DNA of 53,568 nt from an uncultured Lachnospiraceae bacterium (GTDB lineage: Bacteria; Bacillota; Clostridia; Lachnospirales; Lachnospiraceae), in NCBI GenBank assembly GCA_951800145.1, contig CATOJE010000019.1:1-53568 (forward strand), written 5' to 3'. Below are positions 45,445 to 53,552 of this stretch, piece after piece. The notes under the pieces are model-generated. The model did no database searches. It was given only the letters and a program-made list of their open reading frames with translations, and had not been told where the DNA came from. The position numbers and the translations under genes were made by a program. Numbering within the stretch: position 1 is the stretch's first letter; the number at the start of each line of letters is the position of its first letter.

Positions 45445-45529
45445 AATGTAACTATTGACTGTATAGATGGGAAGCGGGATGAGGAGAGTTCCTCTTAGAT
45501 GTCCTTACCATTTATACCAAAAAAAGAAT

Positions 45530-45563
45530 AAGTCTGTAAGCTATTTTTCTTGCTTACAAACTT
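45530..45563. promoter_or_regulatory. 12-bp inverted repeat in front of the EFR1 gene
   Basis: AAGTCTGTAAGC (45530-45541) pairs with GCTTACAAACTT (45552-45563) across a 10-base TATTTTTCTT-type spacer, and is followed by ATTATAC and the ribosome site GAGGAG. The position overlaps the expected promoter, so it may be a repressor operator (TetR-like spacing), or a leader hairpin. Confidence 0.5.
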
Positions 45564-45584
45564 ATTATACGAGGAGATTTTATT

Positions 45585-46349
45585 ATGTTAGGTATATATT
45601 TAAGTGGAACGGGAAACACAAAACACTGTATTGAGAAATTGATTCATTTATTAGACGAAACCGCACAGGCAATTCCTATTGAAAGAGAGGATGCTGCGAA
45701 TGAATTGTCAAAGCACGATTTTATTGTTTTGGCATACCCTGTTCAATTTTCAAATGCCCCTATTATGGTAAGAGATTTTATCAAGCATCATTCAGCTATT
45801 TGGAAAGAGAAAAAGGTGCTTTGTGTTGCAACAATGGGATTGTTCAGCGGTGATGGAGCAGGCTGTTCTGCACGATTATTGAAAAAATATGGTGCAAAAG
45901 TTGTTGGCGGCTTACATATCCATATGCCCGACTCCGTTTGTGATGTGAAGCTACTGAAAAAGTCTATTGAAAAGAATCAAGAGATAATAAAAGCAGTAGA
46001 CAGGAAAATTGAAAAATGGTCGGAGAAAATCAAACACGGCAAATATCCAAAGGACGGGTTGTATTTCTTTGATAGGATTGCGGGATTTATATGCCAGCGT
46101 TTTTGGTGCTACGGAAAGACAAAAGATTACTCGGATAAATTAAAAATCAACCATAACTGTACTGGGTGCGGTCTATGTGTTCGTTTGTGTCCTATGGCAA
46201 ATCTTGTGATAGAAAACAATAAAGCTGCTGCAAAAAGTCACTGTACTATGTGTTATCGCTGCATTAGCTCCTGTCCCCAACAAGCAATTACATTATTGGG
46301 AGATACAGTTATTGAACAATGTCGCTATGAGCGATACGTGAAAGGATAA
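45585..46349 (+). CDS. EFR1-type flavodoxin-ferredoxin fusion protein
   Basis: 254 residues. The N-terminal flavodoxin-like half opens GIYLSGTGNTKHCIEKL, with the FMN phosphate loop in SGTGNTK and YPVQFSNAP further on. The C-terminal half holds two [4Fe-4S] sites, CTGCGLCVRLCP and CTMCYRCISSCP. Such EFR1-family proteins are low-potential electron carriers. Here the next genes downstream are remnants of a membrane Fe-S protein that may have been its partner. The ATG at 45585 follows GAGGAG. It appears intact. Confidence 0.85.
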   Translation: MLGIYLSGTGNTKHCIEKLIHLLDETAQAIPIEREDAANELSKHDFIVLAYPVQFSNAPIMVRDFIKHHSAIWKEKKVLCVATMGLFSGDGAGCSARLLKKYGAKVVGGLHIHMPDSVCDVKLLKKSIEKNQEIIKAVDRKIEKWSEKIKHGKYPKDGLYFFDRIAGFICQRFWCYGKTKDYSDKLKINHNCTGCGLCVRLCPMANLVIENNKAAAKSHCTMCYRCISSCPQQAITLLGDTVIEQCRYERYVKG

Positions 46350-46445
46350 AAAAATGCGAAAAATGATTGCAGGAGTATTATCAGTGAAAAATTAGCATTT
46401 ATTATAGGCAAGTAAAACTTCCCGTTTGTGGCTTGGAGGAATAAA

Positions 46446-46929
46446 ATGAAAAAGTATTTTCTGCCGCTTAGCGTATTGGGAATATTTATGACTGTTGCAG
46501 TAACATTATGGCTGACACAGGATAACATATTCTACCTTTTTAATTTTAGCTATATTGGAATATCAATTTCTTCCGGGATATTTCTTTATGTCAAAAAATA
46601 CAAATATGCCCGCAGAGTTACACAGCTTTTAGTCGGGCTTTATATGTTGGTATATTTGGGCTTTATCTGCGGTGAAAATATGCAGATTGAGGGATTTTGG
46701 TATTATCTTTTCACAGGGGTATTTGAAACTGCAACAATTCATTATGCAGTGGCAAAAATTTTTGGACCACTGCTTTTTGGCAGAGGTTGGTGTGGGTATC
46801 ATTGAGAGGATTATGTTTTGGGCGTTTATCATTGGAAATGCCATATACTATGCAGTTGGGATAATACTGGCTTTTGCCTTTAAGGATAATCGTGCATTTT
46901 GCAAAAATTGTCCAAAAGATGCACTATAA
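46446..46929 (+). pseudogene. 4Fe-4S membrane protein (NapH/CcoG-like) with internal deletions
   Basis: The first 119 codons (46446-46805) encode four membrane helices and reach FGRGWCGYH, which in intact relatives continues as GWCGxACWTAM. The frame then stops. A second frame (about 46790-46929) gives ERIMFWAFIIGNAIYYAVG and FAFKDNRAFCKNCPKDAL. In relatives, RAFCK is followed by a long ferredoxin domain ending NCPxxAL; here RAFCK is joined directly to NCPKDAL. So at least two deletions removed a middle loop and both ferredoxin clusters. Confidence 0.6.
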
Positions 46930-47065
46930 CTTCTCATTTAGCACCGGGCGTTTGTTTGCACAGTATGGATTTCTTAATTCATAAATATACTACTTTTACT
47001 ATGAATATGGAGTCTTAGGGAGAATGAAAATAGCAGAAAAATGAAGTTTAAGGAGAGGAATTGGT

Positions 47066-47845
47066 ATGAAACAGGAAAATACTGCGTTAAAGGAAGATTG
47101 GTATATGGCTTGGCGCTATTTGTTTTACACTTTCGCTATTGCTTGGGGAACAGAATTTTTGTTAATTGCATTGTACCGCTTTAATTTGTTAAATGGAAAT
47201 ATCGCAATGGTTCTGCATTTTATGACGATTGGCTTCGGCGCGGGCATGGCTCCTGCATATGCGGCTTTTATTGTACAGAAAAAGCAAAGCAATATTACGT
47301 CCAAAGAATTTTGCAGGCAGATTTTCTACACCGTGAGTATCCGAAAAGCGGTAGTCTTTCTCATAATTTTTGCACTGATCCAGTTCGTGGCTTGTGTGGC
47401 ACAGGAGGATTATTTAGGAAACCCGTGGTATCTGTTTATTCTTTTTATGCCAATGATGGTTTTGGGCGGCGGACTGGAAGAAGTAGGATGGCGGGGTGTG
47501 TTTCAGCCATTGCTTGAAAAGCGTTTTACATTTTTTGTAGCGGCTCTTATTGAGGGCGTAATTTGGAGTGTTTGGCATTTGCCGTTATGGCTTGTTCCGA
47601 ATACCTCGCAAGGAGCTTATGATTTTACAGCCTTTACTCTTTATTGTATAACGCTGGGATTAACTCTTGCCGCAGCATATCGATTAACAAAAAGTGTTTG
47701 GGTGACTATCCTAATTCATGCATGGGGGAATACGGTTTTAGGGGGAATGTACACATTGACCTCTCTTAGTAATTTTCCAAATATGAAAACCCTTATCGTG
47801 TATGGGGTACAGATTGCGCTAATTATGATGATACTGCAAATTTAA
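47066..47845 (+). CDS. CPBP-family intramembrane metalloprotease
   Basis: 259 residues and about seven or eight membrane helices. The catalytic signature GGLEEVGWRGVFQPLLEK lies near residue 137 and the conserved His in GVIWSVWHLPLWLVP near 170. A third motif, ILIHAWGNTVLG, near 215 supplies a further His/Asn. The ATG at 47066 follows AAGGAGAGG. It is separate from the CPBP gene at 43.5 kb and not closely similar. In accessory regions these proteins often provide bacteriocin self-immunity, but no bacteriocin precursor was recognised here. Confidence 0.85.
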   Translation: MKQENTALKEDWYMAWRYLFYTFAIAWGTEFLLIALYRFNLLNGNIAMVLHFMTIGFGAGMAPAYAAFIVQKKQSNITSKEFCRQIFYTVSIRKAVVFLIIFALIQFVACVAQEDYLGNPWYLFILFMPMMVLGGGLEEVGWRGVFQPLLEKRFTFFVAALIEGVIWSVWHLPLWLVPNTSQGAYDFTAFTLYCITLGLTLAAAYRLTKSVWVTILIHAWGNTVLGGMYTLTSLSNFPNMKTLIVYGVQIALIMMILQI

Positions 47846-48010
47846 CGGAAGAAGGTGGTATTGTTCGGAGAGATAAATGGAATGAAAAATCGGAATTGTC
47901 AAACACAATACCTCTCCCAACCAAAGGTTGAGTTTGATAATTCTACTTACGGTTCGTGTACAAGAGATGATAAAAATTGTAAAGTATCACATGAAAGGAG
48001 GCATATTTTG

Positions 48011-48829
48011 ATGAATCAAATTGATACAGGAAGGTTTATTGCAAATTGTAGAAAAGAAAAAGGTTTGACACAAGCACAATTAGCAGAAAAGTTAAATATT
48101 ACTGACAGAGCTATTTCCAAATGGGAGACAGGAAAGTGTATGCCCGATTCATCTATCATGTTGGAACTTTGCAGTATTTTAGGTGTTACGGTCAATGAAT
48201 TATTGAGTGGGGAGAGGATAGAAATGAATCATTATGAAGAAAAAGTCAATGAAAATCTCATTGAATTGAAAAGGAAGGATGAGAATAACATGAACAAGAA
48301 TACCATAATATCAACAATATACACAATCGCTATGATAATTGGTATTATGGTATGCTGTATATGCGATATTGCTATTTCAGGAACATTGACATGGTCACTT
48401 ATCGCGCTTAGTTCTATATTGGTTATATGGATAGCATCTTTTCCGATTATATTGTTGGGGAAGAAGGGTGTGCTGGCGGCAATGATTGCTCTTAGTATCA
48501 TTATTGTACCATTTATGTACATATTAAGCATTTTGATAAAAGTTAATGAGGTATTCAGCATTGGTGCAATTATGTCGATTATCTCACTTATATTTCTCTG
48601 GATAATTTATGTTTTATATTATCGACTTAAGGAACGAAAACTTTTGGCAACAGGAATCACATTCTTGTTTGCTATGCCATTTAAATTTTTGATAGACAGT
48701 ACACTATCAAAAATGATTGGCGAACCTGTAATTGATATTTGGGATAAATTATCTATATTTATTTTGTTGATTATAGCTTTTGCTTTTATCATTGGAGATT
48801 ATGCCCGAAGAAAAGGTTATGTAAGATAA
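48011..48829 (+). CDS. XRE-family HTH regulator with membrane domain
   Basis: 273 residues. A complete XRE HTH occupies about residues 7-62 (KGLTQAQLAEKLNITDRAIS with KWETGKCMPD), followed by a short charged linker and five or so membrane helices. Such membrane-bound HTH proteins are common in Firmicutes and usually sense envelope stress or peptides. The ATG at 48011 follows AAAGGAGGC; the 52-codon in-frame extension upstream has no ribosome site. The preceding CPBP protease may be co-regulated. Confidence 0.82.
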   Translation: MNQIDTGRFIANCRKEKGLTQAQLAEKLNITDRAISKWETGKCMPDSSIMLELCSILGVTVNELLSGERIEMNHYEEKVNENLIELKRKDENNMNKNTIISTIYTIAMIIGIMVCCICDIAISGTLTWSLIALSSILVIWIASFPIILLGKKGVLAAMIALSIIIVPFMYILSILIKVNEVFSIGAIMSIISLIFLWIIYVLYYRLKERKLLATGITFLFAMPFKFLIDSTLSKMIGEPVIDIWDKLSIFILLIIAFAFIIGDYARRKGYVR

Positions 48830-48900
48830 GCTGATTGGGGGATGAGAAAATAGGGAAAATAGGATTTTTTCATACCGTATTTAATATTAAAGTATTACAC

Positions 48901-49014
48901 ATGAAATCAATGAAAGAAAGCGGGGGAAAAGGTTTAGCAGCAGCATTTCCGTGGGTTTTAATTGGTTTATTTGTAGCTATCAGTTGTTTTGTTATGAGCA
49001 AAAAAGAGAAATAA
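48901..49014 (+). CDS. 37-residue single-helix membrane peptide, or tail of a deleted gene
   Basis: MKSMKESGGKGLAAAFPWVL continues into GLFVAISCFVM and ends SKKEK: a single hydrophobic helix with basic ends. No clear ribosome site precedes it, and an upstream frame from about 48841 leads into the same region, so it may be the C-terminus of an eroded gene. Confidence 0.3.
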   Translation: MKSMKESGGKGLAAAFPWVLIGLFVAISCFVMSKKEK

Positions 49015-49062
49015 ATTCCCATTTGTCGGGGAGCAGGATGCTCTCTGGCATTTTTGGTATTG

Positions 49063-49257
49063 TTATTGTTCAAGCTCACGATAAATCTTAAAAACATCAG
49101 GAAAAATAACATTTATTCCCCGCTTTGCCATACTCAGAACCTCACGGGCGTTTTTTATCACCTCTTCCGCTATGCGGTCATCAATCCGTATGGGCTGGTT
49201 ATTCTTATCTATGTAAGCGGTCAGATAAAAAGTACAACTGAGCTTATACCATAAAAC
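49063..49257 (-). pseudogene. C-terminal fragment of an unidentified protein
   Basis: On the minus strand a frame without a start codon reads TFYLTAYIDKNNQPIRIDD, then IAEEVIKNAREVLSMAKRG and ends IYRELEQ. The amphipathic helices and proper stop look genuinely coding. It runs upstream into the 81-bp direct repeat, so the front of the gene was lost. Family not recognised. Confidence 0.4.
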
Positions 49258-49266
49258 AGACCTACT

Positions 49267-49347
49267 ACCCCAAAGTAACGCTCTGCCTTTCGACAGAGCG
49301 TTACAAACATTTTAATCCCGAACATTTATAAGCCGCATATCGGGGAG
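49267..49347. repeat. Right copy of the 81-bp direct repeat
   Basis: Partner of 44701-44781. In this copy the hairpin AACGCTCTG / CAGAGCGTT is perfect. On the minus strand the stop codon of a gene fragment (ending SPICGL) lies inside at 49326-49328, followed by the hairpin. Confidence 0.8.
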
Positions 49348-49490
49348 TTTTGGCCTTCAGCTGCCGCTTCATATAACTCATCCAGTTTTTTTCGTAAAAT
49401 TTTTTTACTGATTAGTTTTGTGCGGTATTCGGACGAAAGGGAGCCAACTGAGCAGGCTCTTGCCTGGTGAGCCTTTGTTTTTCGACAAAT
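49326..49490 (-). pseudogene. C-terminal fragment of a mobile-element protein
   Basis: A 54-codon open stretch on the minus strand reads GSLSSEYRTKLISKKILRKK and LDELYEAAAEGQNSPICGL and stops within the direct repeat. Its basic, helical composition resembles the tail of a recombinase or mobilisation protein. No start codon is available, so it is only a remnant. Confidence 0.35.
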
Positions 49491-49506
49491 TTAATACTTT
49501 TATGTA

Positions 49507-49535
49507 TTCCATTCTCTTCCAAAATCCATTATAAT
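49507..49535 (+). promoter_or_regulatory. Promoter of the structured leader/micro-ORF unit
   Basis: A perfect TATAAT (49530-49535) with a partial -35 TTCCAT (49507-49512) at 17-bp spacing predicts a start near 49542, about 120 nt upstream of the micro-ORF. Confidence 0.45.
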
Positions 49536-49580
49536 GGTATTACGTCAGAGAAAGCGGGCAGCACTCCCTATTTGGAGGAT

Positions 49581-49632
49581 GCGCACCTTTGGGACGGACT
49601 TAGGGCAGCTTAGGTCCGTGCCGCAGGTGTGC
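49581..49632 (+). ncRNA. Structured RNA leader upstream of a hydrophobic micro-ORF
   Basis: Nested stems: GCGCACCT (49581-49588) with AGGTGTGC (49625-49632), and inside it ACGGAC (49594-49599) with GTCCGT (49614-49619). A smaller CTCC/GGAG stem lies just before (about 49564-49577). The element ends 28 nt before the ATG of the micro-ORF and could control its translation. I do not recognise it as a known riboswitch class. Confidence 0.45.
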
Positions 49633-49660
49633 AAACACCAGAGAAAGGAGGATGTGGTCT

Positions 49661-49801
49661 ATGTTCTTCTTAGAAGTCCTGAACCGTGTTGTGAGTATCT
49701 TTGCGGGCGTTGTGGGAGGCCTTAACAGGCTGATCGCATTAGTCCAGAAGTGTAAATCTTACATAGATCGCTATTTTATTTCTTGCAAAAATAGTGTATA
49801 A
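49661..49801 (+). CDS. 46-residue hydrophobic peptide (type I toxin-like)
   Basis: MFFLEVLNRVVSIFAGVVGG leads into LNRLIALVQKCKSYIDRYF: one amphipathic to hydrophobic helix followed by a basic tail. A strong AGAAAGGAGGATG ribosome site lies upstream. Small hydrophobic peptides behind structured leaders are typical of type I toxin-antitoxin loci (TxpA/BsrG-like), but no antisense RNA promoter was identified. The next genes are a type II-like toxin-antitoxin pair. An alternative is a leader or signalling peptide. Confidence 0.45.
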   Translation: MFFLEVLNRVVSIFAGVVGGLNRLIALVQKCKSYIDRYFISCKNSV

Positions 49802-49833
49802 TACCCTTAGACAACAGAAAAGGGAGTGGGGAT

Positions 49834-50151
49834 ATGGATATAGAACAGCTTCAAAGGTTATATAATGCTGCTGATTCCAATATAAAATGGGCAAAACATT
49901 GTTTAGAACGAATGCAGGAAAGAGATATTAGTATGAATGATGTGGAATCCTGCATGCAAACGGGAGAAATCATAGAGGACTATCCAGACGATTTTCCTCA
50001 TCCAAGTTGTCTTATTTTTGGATATACGAAAGAAAAGAAAGCATTGCATATTGTTGTTGGCTCAAATGGCGATACGGTATTTTTTATCACTGCTTATTAC
50101 CCTAACACAGATAAATTTGAAACAGATTTAAAAACCAGAAAGGGGAAATAG
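49834..50151 (+). CDS. DUF4258-domain protein, putative toxin
   Basis: 105 residues with the DUF4258 pattern: KWAKHCLERMQERDISMNDV at residues 19-38, GEIIEDYPDDFPHPSCLIFG in the middle, and a strand pair ALHIVVG ... TVFFITAYYP. DUF4258 proteins share the RelE/BrnT-like RNase fold. The gene lies 2 bp before a YgiT-type zinc-finger gene, the arrangement seen for MqsRA-like toxin-antitoxin loci. It has a TATAAT-like -10 at 49797-49802 that overlaps the end of the micro-ORF. Confidence 0.75.
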   Translation: MDIEQLQRLYNAADSNIKWAKHCLERMQERDISMNDVESCMQTGEIIEDYPDDFPHPSCLIFGYTKEKKALHIVVGSNGDTVFFITAYYPNTDKFETDLKTRKGK

Positions 50152-50153
50152 AT

Positions 50154-50381
50154 ATGTGTATGTATTGTAAATGCAAAACTACAGTTTCATCGTTCACAAC
50201 CCATGTAGTAAATTATAAAAACTGCATAATCATTGTTAAAAATGTACCTTGTGAAGAATGTGAACAATGCGGAGAGAAATATTACTCAAACGAAGTTGCA
50301 AAACAGCTTGAAATTCTTGTAAATGCCGCCAAACAGCTTATGCAGGAAATTGCCGTTATTGATTACTCAAAAGCAGCATAG
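50154..50381 (+). CDS. YgiT-type zinc-finger protein, putative antitoxin
   Basis: 75 residues with two CxxC pairs (YCKC at the N-terminus and CEECEQCGEKYYSNEVA) as in the YgiT/MqsA zinc domain, followed by one amphipathic helix (LEILVNAAKQLMQEIAV). It lacks the C-terminal HTH of full MqsA, so any repression of its own promoter would need another route. It pairs with the upstream DUF4258 protein with only 2 bp between them. Confidence 0.8.
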   Translation: MCMYCKCKTTVSSFTTHVVNYKNCIIIVKNVPCEECEQCGEKYYSNEVAKQLEILVNAAKQLMQEIAVIDYSKAA

Positions 50382-50394
50382 CCACACCTTTTTC

Positions 50395-50481
50395 CTAATC
50401 GTCCACCTCGATTAGTTCATGGACGGCACCGTTCCCGGCACTCAGCTCCTGGACGGACTTCCCAAATCTTTTACGCAACAT
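50395..50481 (-). pseudogene. Possible C-terminal gene fragment
   Basis: On the minus strand MLRKRFGKSVQELSAGNGAV followed by HELIEVDD ends in TAG. The frame is open upstream to about 50515 but has no ribosome site. The composition is protein-like, the family is unknown, and it is perhaps another mobile-element remnant. Confidence 0.25.
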
Positions 50482-50497
50482 AGCAATGACAAAAGAA

Positions 50498-50545
50498 AGA
50501 CTGATAAACAGTGGCTTTTATGATTTAGCCGCCGCTTATCAGTCT
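50498..50545 (-). terminator. Inverted repeat downstream of phosphoketolase
   Basis: AGACTGATAA (50498-50507) pairs with TTATCAGTCT (50536-50545), with an inner GTGGC/GCCGC stem. It begins 24 bp beyond the phosphoketolase stop codon on the minus strand. No long T tract, so termination is only likely. Confidence 0.5.
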
Positions 50546-50568
50546 GTACACGTCAGCTTCCTATTTCT

Positions 50569-52944
50569 TTAGGAAACATGCCATTCCCAGTTCCTTATTT
50601 CTTCCAGATCCTGCCCGAAGCTTGCGATATACTGCTTATGCTCCACCAGCTTATCATTCATTTTCTGGATCAGATGGGAGCCCTTATTTCCCAGCTGGGG
50701 CAAATGGATGATGGCATCCTTTACCAGGTTGAACCGGTCGATCTGGTTCTGGACCCGCATGTCGAAGGGAGTGGTGATGGTGCCTTCCTCCAGGTAGCCG
50801 TGAACATGCATGTTGTGGTTATTCCGCTCAAAGGTTAGCTCATGGATCAGGGTTGGGTAGCCGTGAAAGGCGAAAATAATCGGCTTGTCCTTGGTAAAGA
50901 TGGCGTCGTATTCCGCGTCGCTGAGGCCGTGGGGGTGCTTGCGGTCGGACTGCAGTTTAAACAGGTCTACCACATTTACCACGCGGATCTTTAACTCCGG
51001 CATCTCATCCCTGAGGATGGTAACCGCGGCCATGGTTTCCAGGGTCGGGGTATCGCCGCAGCAGGCCATCACCAGATCCGGCTCCTCACCGCAGTCATTG
51101 CTGTCCCACTCCCAGATGCCGATTCCCTGTGTGCAGTGCTTTACCGCCTGCTCCATAGACAGCCACTGGCAGCTTGGATGCTTGGAGGCTACGATGGCAT
51201 TTACGTAGTTCTTGCTCTTGATGCAGTGGTCAAAGCAGGATAAAAGGCAGTTGGTGTCCGGCGGGAGATACATGCGGACAACATCGGCTTTTTTATTAGA
51301 AATGTGATCCAGGAAACCGGGATCCTGATGGGTGAAGCCGTTGTGGTCCTGCTGCCATACATTGGAGGTCAGGATAAAGTTCAGGGAGGCGATGGGCTGT
51401 CTCCAGGAGAGCTGGTTGCACACCTTCAGCCATTTTGCGTGCTGGGCGGCCATGGAATCCACGATGCGGATAAATGCCTCATAGCTGGCGAAGAAGCCGT
51501 GGCGTCCGGTGAGCAGATAGCCCTCCAGCCAGCCTTCGCACATATGCTCGCTTAACATGCCGTCCATGATGCGGCCGTCTCTTGCCAGACAGTCGTCGGT
51601 ATCGAGAAGGCCGGCATTCCAGTCCCGGTTTTGCTCTTCAAATACCTTGTACAGACGGTTGGACATACTCTCATCCAGCCCGAAAATACGGAAATTCCGA
51701 TTCTCCTGGTTTAACTTGAAGATGTCCCGGATGTAGCCTCCCAGTTCAATCATATCCTGCGCCTTGGTTTTCCCCGGGTCTACGGCGATGCCGTAGGTGC
51801 GGAAATCCGGGAGGCGGAGATCCTTAAGTAGCAGTCCGCCGTTGGCATGGGGATTTGCCCCAAGGCGGGAATTGCCCTTCGGAGCCAGATGCTGAAGCTC
51901 AGGGATCAGGCGGCCATTTTCGTCAAAGAGCTCTTCCGGATGATAGCTCTTTAGCCATTCCTTTAATAAATCCAGGTGCTCCGGCTCCTCCATGGTCAGG
52001 GGAACCTGATGGGCGCGGAAGGAACCTTCGATCTGCTTTCCGTCCACCACCTTTGGCCCGGTCCAGCCCTTTGGGGTGCGGAGCACGATCATGGGCCAGA
52101 TGGGGCGCTCAGGATCGTTTTCTTTGCGGGCGTGCTTCTGGATAGCCTGGATTTCCTCGATTACCGCGTCCATGGTTTCGACCATTTTCTTGTGCATGGA
52201 CATGGGATCGTCGCCCTCCACGAAATAAGGCTTCCATCCGCAGCCCTTAAAGAAGCTCTCGATTTCCTCATGGGAGATACGGGAGAAGATGGTGGGGTTG
52301 CTGATTTTATAGCCGTTTAAATGGAGAATCGGGAGAACCGCGCCGTCCGTAATGGGATTTAAGAACTTATTGGACTGCCAGGAGGTGGCCAGGGGGCCGG
52401 TTTCCGCCTCGCCGTCGCCTACCACAACGGTTGCAATCAGACCGGGGTTATCCAGCACGGCGCCAAAGGCGTGGGCGATGGAATAACCCAGCTCGCCGCC
52501 TTCATTAATGGAGCCGGGGGTTTCCGGAGCGCAGTGGCTGGGAACGCCGCAGGGGAAGGAGAACTGCTTGAACATCTTTTTCATGCCTTCTTCATCGCGG
52601 CTGATGTTGGGATAGATTTCGCTGTAGCTTCCGTCCAGATAAGTATTGGCAATCAGGAAGTTGCCGCCGTGCCCTGGGCCGGAGAGGAGAATCATGTCCA
52701 GATCGTAGCGCTTGATGGCGCGGTTGCAGTGGACATAGACGAAGTTCTGTCCGGGTACGGTTCCCCAGTGGCCGACGATTTTTTTCTTGATGTGCTCCAT
52801 GGTCAGGGGCTTGCGCAGCAGCGGGTTGTCAAGCAGGTACAGCTGTCCTGCGGACAGGTAGTTTGCCGCGCGCCAGTAGGCATGCATTTTTTCCAGCAGT
52901 TCCTGGGACAGGGGCTGTTTTTCCATACAGGTTGTTTCTTGCAT
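50569..52944 (-). CDS. xfp: Phosphoketolase (xylulose-5-phosphate/fructose-6-phosphate)
   Basis: A thiamine-diphosphate enzyme that cleaves xylulose-5-phosphate or fructose-6-phosphate to acetyl phosphate plus an aldose phosphate. About 791 residues. Recognised segments are [20 protein letters not shown] and LLSGPGHGG near residue 95, [20 protein letters not shown] near 180, and the C-terminal [12 protein letters not shown] and [20 protein letters not shown]. The ATG at 52944 follows GGAGGAAAC. An in-frame ATG at 52962 is less well placed. A good promoter lies at 53033-53061. It supplies acetate and ATP from pentoses, so it fits with deoB, which feeds pentose phosphates. Confidence 0.96.
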   Translation of the reverse strand: MQETTCMEKQPLSQELLEKMHAYWRAANYLSAGQLYLLDNPLLRKPLTMEHIKKKIVGHWGTVPGQNFVYVHCNRAIKRYDLDMILLSGPGHGGNFLIANTYLDGSYSEIYPNISRDEEGMKKMFKQFSFPCGVPSHCAPETPGSINEGGELGYSIAHAFGAVLDNPGLIATVVVGDGEAETGPLATSWQSNKFLNPITDGAVLPILHLNGYKISNPTIFSRISHEEIESFFKGCGWKPYFVEGDDPMSMHKKMVETMDAVIEEIQAIQKHARKENDPERPIWPMIVLRTPKGWTGPKVVDGKQIEGSFRAHQVPLTMEEPEHLDLLKEWLKSYHPEELFDENGRLIPELQHLAPKGNSRLGANPHANGGLLLKDLRLPDFRTYGIAVDPGKTKAQDMIELGGYIRDIFKLNQENRNFRIFGLDESMSNRLYKVFEEQNRDWNAGLLDTDDCLARDGRIMDGMLSEHMCEGWLEGYLLTGRHGFFASYEAFIRIVDSMAAQHAKWLKVCNQLSWRQPIASLNFILTSNVWQQDHNGFTHQDPGFLDHISNKKADVVRMYLPPDTNCLLSCFDHCIKSKNYVNAIVASKHPSCQWLSMEQAVKHCTQGIGIWEWDSNDCGEEPDLVMACCGDTPTLETMAAVTILRDEMPELKIRVVNVVDLFKLQSDRKHPHGLSDAEYDAIFTKDKPIIFAFHGYPTLIHELTFERNNHNMHVHGYLEEGTITTPFDMRVQNQIDRFNLVKDAIIHLPQLGNKGSHLIQKMNDKLVEHKQYIASFGQDLEEIRNWEWHVS

Positions 52945-53032
52945 AGTTTCCTCCATTCTCATTCTGATTGGTAGTATGATTTACGGAATATGAAAAGAGT
53001 ATCGAAGCTTCGTTATTTCTTTAACCATCTAT

Positions 53033-53061
53033 ATTGTAGCATGGAGGAATGAAGACGTAAA
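53033..53061 (-). promoter_or_regulatory. Promoter of the phosphoketolase gene
   Basis: On the minus strand TTTACG (53056-53061) and TACAAT (53033-53038) are separated by 17 bases, giving a leader of about 80 nt to the ATG at 52944. Confidence 0.6.
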
Positions 53062-53117
53062 ATAATAATCTTATATTATATCTATCAGTTTTTGATATGG
53101 ATCCCGGGAACAGCTCC

Positions 53118-53552
53118 TTACTGCCGGCTGAGAAATTTGCGGAAGGTTTTGGATGCGATGCTCTGGGGGTATTGGGGATCATATACCAGAAGAATGCTTC
53201 GTTCCGGAAGCTGTTCCCTGACCGTAAGCTGGAAAACCGTTCCCCGGCGGATGTCCTCAGCGGCAAATTCCGCGGGGATAAAGCCGATGCCCAGATTATG
53301 CCGGACTGCCGGAAGAATCATATCCGTGGTGGCCAGCTCGATATCCGGGTCAAACTGCAGATGGTGTTCCGTAAAATAGCGGTTTAAAAAATTTCTGGTT
53401 ATGGATTCGGAGGTCAGGCTGATCCAGGGATAATCCTTCAGATGTTCCAGGGTCAGCGTTTTCCCGCTTAATGAAAGCCCTAATCCCCCAGCTATGCTGG
53501 GGAGAATCGTGTAGCAGGAAGCGGTGAGGATACCAAAAAAACTCCTCCTATG
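53118..53552 (-). CDS. LysR-family regulator, C-terminal part
   Basis: About 144 codons of the LysR substrate-binding domain, with the sequence LTLEHLKDYPWISLTSESIT, then HNLGIGFIPAEFAAEDI and ILLVYDPQYPQSIASKTFRK at the C-terminus, matching the usual LysR ending. The frame is closed upstream by a TAG at 53553-53555, close to the window edge, and no N-terminal HTH is seen. It is therefore truncated or interrupted here; a frameshift in the seven-A run (53535-53541) could also explain it. It lies immediately upstream of the phosphoketolase gene on the same strand. Confidence 0.6.
   Translation of the reverse strand, partial: HRRSFFGILTASCYTILPSIAGGLGLSLSGKTLTLEHLKDYPWISLTSESITRNFLNRYFTEHHLQFDPDIELATTDMILPAVRHNLGIGFIPAEFAAEDIRRGTVFQLTVREQLPERSILLVYDPQYPQSIASKTFRKFLSRQ

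Noticed and set aside
47066..48829. Complete bacteriocin immunity operon
   Set aside because: A CPBP protease and an XRE regulator are present, but no precursor peptide, modification enzyme or exporter is visible nearby.
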